Shown piece by piece: positions 52,543 through 61,999 of a stretch of DNA of 64,000 nucleotides (position 1 is the stretch's first letter; the number at the start of each line of letters is the position of its first letter). Source of the stretch: Candidatus Sumerlaeaceae bacterium (GTDB lineage: Bacteria; Sumerlaeota; Sumerlaeia; Sumerlaeales; Sumerlaeaceae); assembly GCA_026418615.1 (NCBI GenBank), contig JAOAAY010000015.1, positions 1-64,000 on the forward strand, given 5' to 3'. Both the position numbers and the translations under genes were made by a program. The notes under the pieces are model-generated. The model saw only the letters and a list, made by a program, of their open reading frames with translations, was not told the DNA's origin and ran no database searches.

Positions 52543-53573
52543 GGGAAGACGACGAAGCCTTTCAGGACCTCGCGACGCCGAACAGCGTCGAAAGCCGCGA
52601 GGACCTCGTCGGGCCAGCGCCACAGATGAGACCTGAACAGACGCGGGTTGAGCGCTCCAGATAGCATCAGATCGCAAACCCAATGATAGGTGCGTTGGTC
52701 CTCGGGCGCCGGGACATGGAAATGGAAATCGCCCGGCGCAGCCCTCAGCGGCAGGTTATAAGCGTGGTGATCCGAGAGACCGTACACGGCGACTCCTCCG
52801 CCGGGCCGCAGGCACCCGAGCCACGAAACAAGGGCCTCCGGATCGCCTACGGCTTCGATAAGCCAATCTGCGCCCAGCCCTCCGGTCGCCTCGCGTACGG
52901 CGGGGATTTGGCTGGGATCAGAGAGAAACGCTTCGTCGGCACCGCACGCGCGGGCTTGCCAAAGGCGCTCTGGGCGGCGTCCCAAGACGATTGTCCGCCT
53001 CGCACCGAGCCGTTTGGCAATGTCAGCCATCGCGAGGCCGGCGATACCCGTGCCGAGGATGACCATGATTTTGCCGTCGAGCGTGCCAAGTTTGTCGAGG
53101 AAACTTGTGATCTCCGCCATGCTGATGGCGAGAGCGGCATCCACCGGGTCGAGCCCCTGCGGCACAAGGTTTTGCCGCTGCACAAGGAAATGCGAGGCTT
53201 CGGTGTGGTAGCCGTCATCGGCGAGCGCAAGTCGGTCGCGCGCGAGGCCATACTCGGCAAAGCCACCCCAAGCAGACCATAATCCGTTGCGACATTCTCC
53301 CGGCAGCACAGCGAAAGGCCGCGTGATACGCATGCCGGGCCTGAGCGAGCGCACCCGCCGCCCCGTTTCAACCACGACGCCCACGCCCTCGTGACCGAGA
53401 ATCGCCGGGTACTGCGAGTGAAAGCACATGGTGCCGTCAATGACGCGCTTGTCGGTTGAATTACAAATGCCGCAAACCTCGGTGCGGACGAGTGCATCGT
53501 AATCGCCCGGCACGGGGCGCGGCATATCCGCCAGGACGAGGCGTCCAGGAATATCTACAACAAGCGCCTTCAT
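52539..53573 (-). CDS. Medium-chain (MDR) zinc-dependent dehydrogenase
   Basis: A 344-residue alcohol/polyol dehydrogenase-type protein. Likely catalytic zinc ligands: C37 in C-G-I-C-N-S-T-D, H61 and E62 in L-G-H-E-G-V. The structural-zinc four-cysteine loop is absent. The Rossmann motif is G-T-G-I-A-G-L-A near 174. NAD(P)-dependent oxidation of an alcohol or sugar is expected. It overlaps its neighbours on both sides by four bases (ATGA at 53570-53573 and 52539-52542), so the operon is tightly translated. In this setting the substrate may be a nucleotide-sugar or a precursor of the exported glycan, which is inference. Confidence 0.88.
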   Translation of the reverse strand: MKALVVDIPGRLVLADMPRPVPGDYDALVRTEVCGICNSTDKRVIDGTMCFHSQYPAILGHEGVGVVVETGRRVRSLRPGMRITRPFAVLPGECRNGLWSAWGGFAEYGLARDRLALADDGYHTEASHFLVQRQNLVPQGLDPVDAALAISMAEITSFLDKLGTLDGKIMVILGTGIAGLAMADIAKRLGARRTIVLGRRPERLWQARACGADEAFLSDPSQIPAVREATGGLGADWLIEAVGDPEALVSWLGCLRPGGGVAVYGLSDHHAYNLPLRAAPGDFHFHVPAPEDQRTYHWVCDLMLSGALNPRLFRSHLWRWPDEVLAAFDAVRRREVLKGFVVFP

Positions 53574-54640
53574 GGCTGCCAGTCAAACACTTGCCCGAGC
53601 GAATCCAGTGTTCCGGACAGCAAGATTTCGTAGGCGTGAGGGGCGTCGTCGGGGCGCCAATGGTGGGTGATCAACGGCGCACACCGCAGCCGCCCGGAAG
53701 CCATGAGCGCCAATGCTCTCGCCACATCGCCACCCCGCACCCCGCACGGGAAGAAAACCCTCACTTGGCGCACAGTGAATTCATGCAAGTTGAGTTCGGT
53801 CATTCCGGGGTACCAGCCTTGGAGAACGAAGCGCCCGTGGGGTCTCAGGGTTTTCACCTCGGCATTCAAGGCGGAGCCGCTGCCGGTTGTGTCGATGATG
53901 ACATCAAACCCGCCGGGTGCAAAACTGGCCGCCGCCGCCTCAAGAGCGGCCGGTTCGCCCGAGTGGGCTTGCTCGATCCCGCACTGTCGGGCGCGTTCAG
54001 CGCGTTGCGGAGCGAGATCCGCAGCAAAAACGCGCGCGCCGGCGATCTGTGCGAGTTGTGCGGCGAACTGTCCAACCATACCAAGCCCGAATATCGCCAC
54101 GGTTTCGCCGGGGCGCAACGAAGCCATGTTGACCCCCATCATGGCGACTCCGGCAAGCCCCGCGTAGGCGGCCTCGGCATCGGGCACGGCGTCGGGCACA
54201 GGCAGCCAATAGGGCAGATCTGCGCCGGGGATGTAGGCTGACGGGTCACAGGACACAACGGCCCGCGACAGGTGCGCGCACATCCAGTTGCCGCCGAAGC
54301 CCTCAGGGCACCGGGCCGCGAGGAAGCAAACGCGGTCACCGGCGCGCAGGCCGTGTGGTGCGGCGTCTGCAGCGTGGGCGACGCGGCCAACAGCGAGGTA
54401 GCCGGGAATGCACGGCCAAACGACATCCGGCCGCAGGCCGAGCAAAGCCCACCGCTCCGTGCCGGGGCTGATCGCCGAGGCTGTGACATCAACAATCAGG
54501 TCGGTCGGGCCCGCCAAAGGAAGCGCGACCTCACGCAGTTCGACGCGGCGCGGTTCGACGAACACCACGGCGCGGGCCGAACCGGCAACAACACCCGGCG
54601 GGGCCGCGGCTGGTCGCGGACGCGTAAAAGGAAGTCTCAT
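53570..54640 (-). CDS. MDR dehydrogenase-like protein lacking zinc ligands
   Basis: A 356-residue medium-chain dehydrogenase relative. The GroES-like N-terminal domain has S-A-I-S-P-G-T-E in place of the zinc-cysteine loop, and P-G-Y-L-A-V-G in place of G-H-E, so neither catalytic zinc ligand is visible. The cofactor motif G-L-G-M-V-G-Q-F near 167 is kept. Such zinc-free relatives act as reductases or in Bch/threonine-like roles. The start ATG 54640 is the first of the operon; the frame to 54697 was not used because it lacks a ribosome-binding site. An 8-bp inverted repeat (GTGCTTGC at 54642-54649 and GCAAGCAC at 54690-54697) lies just upstream. Confidence 0.82.
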   Translation of the reverse strand: MRLPFTRPRPAAAPPGVVAGSARAVVFVEPRRVELREVALPLAGPTDLIVDVTASAISPGTERWALLGLRPDVVWPCIPGYLAVGRVAHAADAAPHGLRAGDRVCFLAARCPEGFGGNWMCAHLSRAVVSCDPSAYIPGADLPYWLPVPDAVPDAEAAYAGLAGVAMMGVNMASLRPGETVAIFGLGMVGQFAAQLAQIAGARVFAADLAPQRAERARQCGIEQAHSGEPAALEAAAASFAPGGFDVIIDTTGSGSALNAEVKTLRPHGRFVLQGWYPGMTELNLHEFTVRQVRVFFPCGVRGGDVARALALMASGRLRCAPLITHHWRPDDAPHAYEILLSGTLDSLGQVFDWQP

Positions 54641-54808
54641 CGTGCTTGCACCCTTTTGCTCAAAATCAGAAGTGATCGCAGGTTCCAGCGCAAGCACCGA
54701 TCCGCGACTCAGGGAGGGGAGGATTTGGCAGAGAGTCCGAGCGACGCGGCAGGCTCATTACCCGAAAACCGCTTGCCCGTTTGTGTCCAGATCGCTTACG
54801 GGAGCGTG

Positions 54809-57800
54809 ATGCTTATGTATCATGCCTTGCAGGGATTGGCAAAGCGGTTCGGTGCGTTGCGCCGTGCCGCGCTTGCAGTGGTGATCATTGCCAGCACTTT
54901 GGGCGCACCGGGTTTTGAAGTGACGCTCCGGACCACCGGACTTTCTGTTGCGGACCCGGGGGATCCGGTTGCGGCTGACCTTGATGGCGACGGCGTATTC
55001 GAAATTCTTGTATCGGGCGCTCGCGGCCGCTTGGCGGCCTATAACAGCAAAACGCTGGACCCGTTATGGGAGGTTCAGGTCAGCGCCACGGGCATCACGC
55101 CTCCGGTTGTCGGAGATTTTCTTGGTGATGGGACACCGCTGGTGGCGCTTGGAGCGACCGACGGGCATATTTATTTCCTCTGGCCCGGGTCGGGCCGCAT
55201 TCACTCGCGCTTCCACGCCGGCACGGCCATCTCGGTTGCCCCGTCCATCGTCCCGCTTAAACGCCGCGACGGCACCGACCGCGACGGTCTTGTCTTCTGC
55301 GACGACGATGGTGCCGTTCGCCTGCTCTCGTTGAAAAACGGACAGCCGGTTGAGGAATTTTCTGTTCCGAACGCTTTCACGGAATTTGTTCATGACACGG
55401 GCCAGCAACGGAATGTCAACATTGGCCGAATCTCGCGCCCGCCGAGCGTGGCGGATGTCAATGGGGATGGAATCCCTGAGATCGTGGTTGGCACGGTCTC
55501 CGGCGGGGTTCAGGCGACACCGGTCCACGACCCGAACCTGCGCTTCTGGTGGCGTGCGCCGCAGGGTACAAACATTTGCACCAGCATTGCCGCGGCGGAT
55601 TTCCTCAAGACTGGCATGGATCAGTTGGCCTTCGGCACGACCGGCGGCGAACTGTATGTGCTCGAGTTTGAGTCGAGCCAGCAGAAGCAGTTATATTTCC
55701 GCGTGGTTCAGCGTCAGCGATTGCTTGGACCGGCCAACGGCCCGCTGCTTGTAGCGGATTTTGACGGCGATGGCTACCTCGATATCGCGGGGGCATCGAA
55801 CGCCACGGTTGCCACCTTTGACGGTGCGGCGCAAATGGCCAACTTTGGCTCGCAGCCCTTTGCAACGCATGCGACACCACTGTCAGCCCTGTCACTCGTC
55901 AGGGTGGCAGGCGGAGAGTTTCGGTTGTTGTTTGGGGACTCGGCCGGCAGCGTGATCCTGCTCAATCCTCTGCTTAAGGACGAGGGAGAGCGCTTCCGGG
56001 GCAAGGAGCCGATTTCGGGTGTTTGTCTGGCTGGCGATTTGTCCGGGGCCGGGCGGATCGAGGTTGCCTATGTGACCGGCAACGGTAAGCGGCTTGCGGT
56101 TGCCCAGTTGGATTCGCCGGCACCAGAGGCAGGGGTACCGCCTGTTCAGGCTTACGGGGTCAACTTCCAGCGCAATTCACAATTCACGACGGCCACTTTT
56201 GAGGCTGCGGCGCGGGTAAAAGCGCGGGCGGATGCCGCGTTTGCCGCTTTGGCCGCCCGAGGTCAGGCTGCGCTGGGAACGGATCGCACCGAGGCCGTTC
56301 GCATCGCTACTCTGATGTCGGATTTGCGGCCTGCGGCCAGCGAAACGCTGGCCCTTGTCAAACAGACCACCGGCCGGTTCGCCTGGCTGAAAAAGGCGGC
56401 GCTCGCCTTCCTGTCGCTTGTTATTCTGGGGGCGGTCGCGTTCGCCGGATACCGAACCTACGAAAAGCGCACGCGCCACACGCGCGCCGCCACATACATG
56501 CAGGCGGGCAATTACCGGGGCGCCATTGCTCAGTACCGGGCGATTCTGGCCTCGGGCGACCGAAGCCGCAAGGTGCTCCTGTCGTTGGCCGATGCCTACA
56601 TCGAAGCGGGGGAGATTGGGGCCGATGCCGTGGATGTGCTGGAGGAAGCGTTTCGCGCGGATCCGGAGCATCCCGGATTGCTCGTGGCTCTCGCGCATGC
56701 TTACGCGGCCGCTGGGACAGAATCCGAGGAGGCCCTCAACGCATATCAGGTGGCGCTCGCCGCCCTCGAACATGGCCGCCAGAAGATCGGTTTCCATGCG
56801 GGCAATATTTTGATGGCCCGGGGCGACCTGACTCTGGCTCAGAAAGCCTACCGAATTGCTGTCCGCGACGGAAACAACGATCTGGAGATTCACGAACGGC
56901 TGGCTGAGATCGCTCTTCAGACGGCGCAGTTCACCGAGAAAATGCTGCCGCACTTGGAAGCCGTCCAGGATCGTCATGCCGGAGACATCCGTTTCCTCGA
57001 TGGTTTATGCCGGGCGCTTGCAGCGGCACGCCGGACAGACGACCAAGCGCGGGCAGCCTATGAAGCCTTGCTCGCCGCCAATCCGCAATCGGTGGTGGCA
57101 CGCCGGCAATTAGCCAAGTGTGAACTCAAAGATGGGCGGGCCGCGGAGGCTGCCGAATTCGCGACGCAAGCGCGCAGCATCATGCCGAAGGATGCGGAGA
57201 CACTCCAGATCCTGGCGCAATGCTTTGTCATGTTGAACCGAACGGATGAGGAGGCCGTCTCGGTTTATCGCGAGGCGCTGGAGGTGGCCCCCGGTCAACC
57301 TGAAATCCTTCGGGCCTTGGGCGGGGCGATTGTCGCGTCCGGCTCAGTGTCGGACGCCGACTATCAGATTCTCAAACAGGCAGCCATGACGCACAGTCGC
57401 GACACGCATCTGCTGCTCGGTCTTGCAGATGCAGCCCGCAAACGCGGCGAGACGCAGACGGTCATCAAATGCCTTGAACGGGTTCGCGCACTGGGAGTTG
57501 ATACCGCGGATGTAGCCCTGAGCCTTGCGAATGCCTATGCCGCAGCCGAGGTGACGGCCGACGAAGCAGAACCTGTTTACCGGGAAGCGCTCTCTACGCA
57601 GCCGGACAACAAGGATTTCGTCCGGCTGCTGGCAGTCATTTTGGCGCGTCGGGGCGAAACGGGGCAAGACGCCATGCTGATGATGGAAAGAGCTTTTGGC
57701 TCGGGCATGACGGATCCGATGGTCGGGCGGCAACTGGCTCGCGCATACATGAGCAACGAGCGTTACGACGACGCGACGAAACTGTGCCGGTGGCTGCTCC

Positions 57801-59743
57801 AACACTCCAAGGACGACACCGAAGTTCAGCGTCTGTTTGCCGAGGCCTCGCTGCGCGGAAACCGGATTGATGAAGCCATCCGGCAGTATGAGACGCTCCA
57901 TCGGCTGCACCCGGATGATCGCGAGGCGACGCGGCAACTGGCCATTGCATACGCGCAAAAGCAAAATATGGATCCGGCGGCTGCGCAAATTTACGCCGAG
58001 GCTCTGGCTGCGGATCCCGACTGTGTCCCCGTCCGGCTTGCCTACGCCCGGCATCATGCGGAGTCGGGGCGCATCGCGCGCGGGATCGAGGAGTACCGGC
58101 TGGCCATCCGGAGTGACCCGCGCTGCGAGAACCGGGTGGCCGATGAGATACGGGTGCTCATCTCCGCGTCGCCCGACCGGTCCGACCTGCGGTGGTTCCT
58201 TGCCAACATTCTCATTGACCGATTTCGTCTCGGCGAGGCGCTGGATCAACTGGAGGCCATCCTCGAGGCCGACCCCCAGCAGATGAAGGCGGTCTTGCAG
58301 GCGCTTGACCGGATTCTTGCCAAAGATCCGGCGAATCAGGGGGCGAACCTCCAGAAAGGGATACTTCTGAAGGCTCAAGGGCGATTCGAGGAAGCGCGGC
58401 CGTTCCTTGAGCGCGCGCACAGGGCCAATCCGTCGCACGCAGAGGCCGCCGAGGAACTCGAAGATTTGTATGTACGGCTGGCGAAGGAGACGGACGACAT
58501 CCAGGTTGTCTTTGAACTCGGAAAACTCTGCTACACGCTCGGGGAATACGACAAGGCCATCGGCCACTTCCAGCGCACGGTTCAGGACTTCCGCTACGAG
58601 AACGAATCCATCAAACACCTCGGCCTGTGCTTTGTTGGCAAGGGGATGCTCGAATTTGCGTTTCAGGAATTCAGAAAACTCGTTGTGGACGAGGAGATGA
58701 AGGGAATCCTTTACGACCTCGCTCATCGGTACGAGGCCAAGAACGATATTGTGGGGGCGAAGCAGGTTTACAAGGTTTTGTATGCGGCAGACATTAACTA
58801 CCGGGATGTAAAGAAAAAATTTGACCAACTGGCAGGCTCCACCAGCGATCCGATGACACTGGACCGGATGGAACTCCTGACGCAACTGGGCGAGAAGGCC
58901 AAGCGGCGGTATGAATTGCTGGAGGAACTGGGCCGCGGCGCCATGGGCATCGTTTACAAGGCGAAGGACAAGGAACTCGACGAGATCGTCGCGCTCAAGA
59001 TCCTGCCGGAAAGCCTCTCGCAGAGCCCGGAGGCGCTGCATCGGTTCCGTGCGGAGGCCCGGTCGGCAAGGCGGCTGGCCCACCCGAACATCGTCCGGAT
59101 CCACGACATCGGCGAGGAACTCGGGCGGAAGTTCATTTCCATGGAGTACATTGACGGGACGGACCTTAAGCGCCACCTGAAAACTTCAGGGCCCTTGCCG
59201 GTGGGCGAAGGCATCGAGATTGTCAAGCAGATATGCAGCGCTCTGGATTATGCGCATGCCATGAACATCGTCCATCGCGACATCAAGCCCGCCAACATCA
59301 TGCTGACAAAAAAGATGGTGGTGAAGGTCAGCGATTTTGGCATCGCCAAGATGCTGGAAAGCACAAGCGAGACCATCGCCGGGGCCATTGTCGGCACCCC
59401 CCTGTACATGAGTCCGGAGCAGGTACAGGGCCACCCCGTGGATAATGGCGCCGATATCTATTCGCTGGGGGTCCTGATGTACGAGTTGTTCTCGGGCCGG
59501 TTGCCGTTTTCGGGCGGCGATTTGGCCTACCAGCATGTCAATGTGCCGCCGCCTCCGTTGGTGGATATCCCTCAGCCATTAAGCGACATCATCATGAAGT
59601 GCCTCGCCAAGAAGCGCTCGAACCGTTGGGCGACGGCCGGGGAAATCCTGCGCGCCTTGGAGAGGCATTTTGGGACGGACGGCCCATCAGGCGGCGTCTC
59701 CCCTGCATCAAATCCCCTTGGTCAGGATATGGAAATATCGTGA
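54809..59743 (+). CDS. Membrane-spanning FG-GAP propeller, TPR-array and Ser/Thr kinase fusion protein
   Basis: A 1644-residue protein. After a signal or anchor (about 15-40), residues 45-500 contain FG-GAP/VCBS-type repeats with D-x-D-G-D-G calcium loops near 50, 211 and 313, expected outside the cytoplasm. A membrane span lies near 527-553. Residues 560-1345 are TPR repeats (A-x-x-x-Y, A-x-x-x-P, A-L-A-x-x-P patterns). A Hanks-type kinase ends the protein: glycine loop G1375-R-G-A-M-G1380, K1397, H-R-D at 1489-1491 and D-F-G at 1509-1511, with A-P-E-like S-P-E-Q. The catalytic residues are complete. The usual bacterial order (kinase first, sensor last) is reversed. Start is ATG 54809 (GTG 54806 is adjacent). 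Confidence 0.9.
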   Translation: MLMYHALQGLAKRFGALRRAALAVVIIASTLGAPGFEVTLRTTGLSVADPGDPVAADLDGDGVFEILVSGARGRLAAYNSKTLDPLWEVQVSATGITPPVVGDFLGDGTPLVALGATDGHIYFLWPGSGRIHSRFHAGTAISVAPSIVPLKRRDGTDRDGLVFCDDDGAVRLLSLKNGQPVEEFSVPNAFTEFVHDTGQQRNVNIGRISRPPSVADVNGDGIPEIVVGTVSGGVQATPVHDPNLRFWWRAPQGTNICTSIAAADFLKTGMDQLAFGTTGGELYVLEFESSQQKQLYFRVVQRQRLLGPANGPLLVADFDGDGYLDIAGASNATVATFDGAAQMANFGSQPFATHATPLSALSLVRVAGGEFRLLFGDSAGSVILLNPLLKDEGERFRGKEPISGVCLAGDLSGAGRIEVAYVTGNGKRLAVAQLDSPAPEAGVPPVQAYGVNFQRNSQFTTATFEAAARVKARADAAFAALAARGQAALGTDRTEAVRIATLMSDLRPAASETLALVKQTTGRFAWLKKAALAFLSLVILGAVAFAGYRTYEKRTRHTRAATYMQAGNYRGAIAQYRAILASGDRSRKVLLSLADAYIEAGEIGADAVDVLEEAFRADPEHPGLLVALAHAYAAAGTESEEALNAYQVALAALEHGRQKIGFHAGNILMARGDLTLAQKAYRIAVRDGNNDLEIHERLAEIALQTAQFTEKMLPHLEAVQDRHAGDIRFLDGLCRALAAARRTDDQARAAYEALLAANPQSVVARRQLAKCELKDGRAAEAAEFATQARSIMPKDAETLQILAQCFVMLNRTDEEAVSVYREALEVAPGQPEILRALGGAIVASGSVSDADYQILKQAAMTHSRDTHLLLGLADAARKRGETQTVIKCLERVRALGVDTADVALSLANAYAAAEVTADEAEPVYREALSTQPDNKDFVRLLAVILARRGETGQDAMLMMERAFGSGMTDPMVGRQLARAYMSNERYDDATKLCRWLLQHSKDDTEVQRLFAEASLRGNRIDEAIRQYETLHRLHPDDREATRQLAIAYAQKQNMDPAAAQIYAEALAADPDCVPVRLAYARHHAESGRIARGIEEYRLAIRSDPRCENRVADEIRVLISASPDRSDLRWFLANILIDRFRLGEALDQLEAILEADPQQMKAVLQALDRILAKDPANQGANLQKGILLKAQGRFEEARPFLERAHRANPSHAEAAEELEDLYVRLAKETDDIQVVFELGKLCYTLGEYDKAIGHFQRTVQDFRYENESIKHLGLCFVGKGMLEFAFQEFRKLVVDEEMKGILYDLAHRYEAKNDIVGAKQVYKVLYAADINYRDVKKKFDQLAGSTSDPMTLDRMELLTQLGEKAKRRYELLEELGRGAMGIVYKAKDKELDEIVALKILPESLSQSPEALHRFRAEARSARRLAHPNIVRIHDIGEELGRKFISMEYIDGTDLKRHLKTSGPLPVGEGIEIVKQICSALDYAHAMNIVHRDIKPANIMLTKKMVVKVSDFGIAKMLESTSETIAGAIVGTPLYMSPEQVQGHPVDNGADIYSLGVLMYELFSGRLPFSGGDLAYQHVNVPPPPLVDIPQPLSDIIMKCLAKKRSNRWATAGEILRALERHFGTDGPSGGVSPASNPLGQDMEIS

Positions 59744-59788
59744 CATCATCTGGCTAATTGTCGTTGCACAGATGTACGACGGTGCTGC

Positions 59789-61981
59789 TTGTCCACACTG
59801 GCTTTTGACATAGGCGAGACCGACCGGATTCTCGATTATATTCTCGGTGACGCGCCCGGGAAATGGAGTGAGTCTGACCGCGAGTTGATCCGTCGCGCCT
59901 ACGAGTTCGCCCGCTCGGCGCACGACGGACAATTGCGGGCTTCGGGCGAGCCGTATATCACCCACTGTATTGAAGTGTCGCGTATCTTGGCGGACCTGCG
60001 CCTCGATGCGGAGACCATCGCAGCGGCCTTGCTGCATGACTCGGTTGAAGACTGCCGGGTGACCCATGATTTGCTGGCGGAGCGGTTCGGCAAGACGATC
60101 GCGAGTCTGGTCGAGGGCGTAACGAAGATCTCGTCGCTGCACTTCGGTTCCCGGCGCGAGGAGCAGGTGGAGAACCTGCGCAAGATGATCTTAGCCATGG
60201 CGCGGGACATCCGGGTGGTCATCATCAAATTGGCCGACCGCCTTCACAACATGCGGACTCTGCGCTTTCTGCCCCATGACAAGCAGGTGAAGATTTCACG
60301 CGACACGATGATGGTGTATGCCCCTCTGGCCAACCGGCTGGGCATGACGCGCATCAAGAGCGAACTCGAGGATGCCGCCATGTATTACTTGCATCCGGCT
60401 GAGTACCGTATGATCGCCGACGGCATCGCGATGAAGAAAGCCGAGCGCGACGCGATCGTCCAGCGCGCCATCGAGTTGCTGCAGGCCGAACTTCAGAACC
60501 ACAAGATCAAGGCGGAGGTCCGCGGCCGTTCCAAACATTTGTATTCGATCTACTTGAAGATGCAGAAACAGGCCCTGCCGTTCGAAGCGATACACGATCT
60601 CATCGGGTTGCGCGTGATCTGCGACGATGTTCCGACCTGCTACGATGTTCTCGGGATCGTCCACAACCTCTGGCGGCCCATCCACGGCCGATTCAAGGAC
60701 TACATCGCATTGCCCAAAGAAAATATGTACCAGTCCCTTCACACAACGGTGGTGGGGCCGGGCGGTGAAAAGATCGAGGTGCAGGTCCGAACCCACGAAA
60801 TGCACAAGTTCGCCGAGGAGGGAATCGCCGCGCATTGGAAGTACAAGGAGGGGAAAACCGGCCGGACCGGTTTGGAGGACAAACTCGTCTGGTTGAGACA
60901 ACTGACAGAATGGCTCAATGAGGTGCGCGACCCGGGCGAATTCATGCATGCTCTGCAAAAGGATGTTTTTTCCGACACGGTGTTTGTTTTCACGCCGCGA
61001 GGTGATGTGATCGAACTGCCGGCGGGGGCCACTGCGCTCGATTTTGCGTACTACATCCACTCGAAACTGGGCGAGTCGTGCTGCGGGGCAAAGGTCAATG
61101 ACCGGCTCGTGCAAATCCGGCATGTTCTGCATAACGGCGATTTCGTTGAAATCCTGACCTCGAAGTCGGCCCATCCGACCTCGGACTGGCTGGAGATCGC
61201 GAAAACCAGCCGCGCGCGCACGCGCATCCGTCACTGGCTGAAGACGAAGAATTATGCGGAGAATCTGGAACGCGGCCGCGAAAGTGTCGCCCGCTGCCTT
61301 CGTGCGCGGGGCCTGTCCATTGATTGGGCTGATGTGGAGGCGCGCCTCAAGCCGTTCCTCAAGAGTTACAAGGTTTCGTCGTTTGAGGACTTACTTGGCG
61401 AAATTGGCTACGGCGGATTGCTAGCGCAGCATGTGGTGGCGCGGGCATATCCCGAACAGGAGGCGGCCCACAAGGTCACCCCGCGCAAGGGTAGCCGCAT
61501 TAGCCGCCGGCGCTCGACCACGGGCGTGATTGTGGATGGTATCGCAAACGCGATGGTCCGGTTTGCGGGTTGCTGTGCGCCGGTGCCGGGGGACTCCATC
61601 GTCGGTTTTGTGACGATCGGGCGCGGCGTGGCCATACATACGAGCGAGTGCCCCAGCCTGAAAAATGCGCTTGCTCAGAACGGCTCGGAAAGCCGGCTTG
61701 TCCCCGCCGAGTGGGACAGTCAGAACCTGCCGGTTCGGCGTGTGACGATTCGTCTGGAATGCACCGACCGCGAAGGATTGCTGGCCGATGTCACCTCCGT
61801 AATGAAGGCGCAGAATGTTTTCATTCACGAGAGCAGCACGAAAAGCCGCGGCGACACGGCACTGTTGCGGTTCATTATCGAGGTCAAAAGCACGGCTCAG
61901 CGCGATCATCTGTTTTCGCTGCTGAAACAGGTAAAAGGTGTGCGTGAGATCGGCCGGATCTCCCGCACGGAAATCGCCTAA
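59789..61981 (+). CDS. RelA/SpoT-family (p)ppGpp synthetase/hydrolase
   Basis: A 730-residue enzyme. The HD hydrolase domain (about 40-190) has H59 and H83-D84 in L-L-H-D-S-V-E-D; the synthetase domain (about 230-370) has R-V-I-C-D-D and Y-Q-S-L-H-T-T; a TGS domain (about 395-455) with T-P-R-G-D-V-I-E-L and an ACT domain at the end complete the SpoT-type layout. Both activities look intact. It controls the stringent response. The start is TTG 59789; no better start was found in frame. It begins 45 bp after the kinase gene on the same strand, so co-transcription is possible. Confidence 0.93.
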   Translation: MSTLAFDIGETDRILDYILGDAPGKWSESDRELIRRAYEFARSAHDGQLRASGEPYITHCIEVSRILADLRLDAETIAAALLHDSVEDCRVTHDLLAERFGKTIASLVEGVTKISSLHFGSRREEQVENLRKMILAMARDIRVVIIKLADRLHNMRTLRFLPHDKQVKISRDTMMVYAPLANRLGMTRIKSELEDAAMYYLHPAEYRMIADGIAMKKAERDAIVQRAIELLQAELQNHKIKAEVRGRSKHLYSIYLKMQKQALPFEAIHDLIGLRVICDDVPTCYDVLGIVHNLWRPIHGRFKDYIALPKENMYQSLHTTVVGPGGEKIEVQVRTHEMHKFAEEGIAAHWKYKEGKTGRTGLEDKLVWLRQLTEWLNEVRDPGEFMHALQKDVFSDTVFVFTPRGDVIELPAGATALDFAYYIHSKLGESCCGAKVNDRLVQIRHVLHNGDFVEILTSKSAHPTSDWLEIAKTSRARTRIRHWLKTKNYAENLERGRESVARCLRARGLSIDWADVEARLKPFLKSYKVSSFEDLLGEIGYGGLLAQHVVARAYPEQEAAHKVTPRKGSRISRRRSTTGVIVDGIANAMVRFAGCCAPVPGDSIVGFVTIGRGVAIHTSECPSLKNALAQNGSESRLVPAEWDSQNLPVRRVTIRLECTDREGLLADVTSVMKAQNVFIHESSTKSRGDTALLRFIIEVKSTAQRDHLFSLLKQVKGVREIGRISRTEIA

Positions 61982-61999
61982 AATCACCGGTCCAAACCG

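Noticed and set aside
54642-54697. 8-bp inverted repeat GTGCTTGC/GCAAGCAC upstream of the MDR operon
   Set aside because: A repeat of this length with a 40-base spacer is not unlikely by chance in a 170-bp region; kept only as a note in the MDR entry.
54272-54808. Possible N-terminal extension of the kinase protein
   Set aside because: It would run antisense through the MDR dehydrogenase gene. The signal sequence begins at 54809.
57344-59176. 610-codon open frame on the reverse strand inside the kinase gene
   Set aside because: It is antisense to the TPR/kinase coding region, where strong codon bias leaves few stops. No signal, motif or ribosome-binding site supports it.
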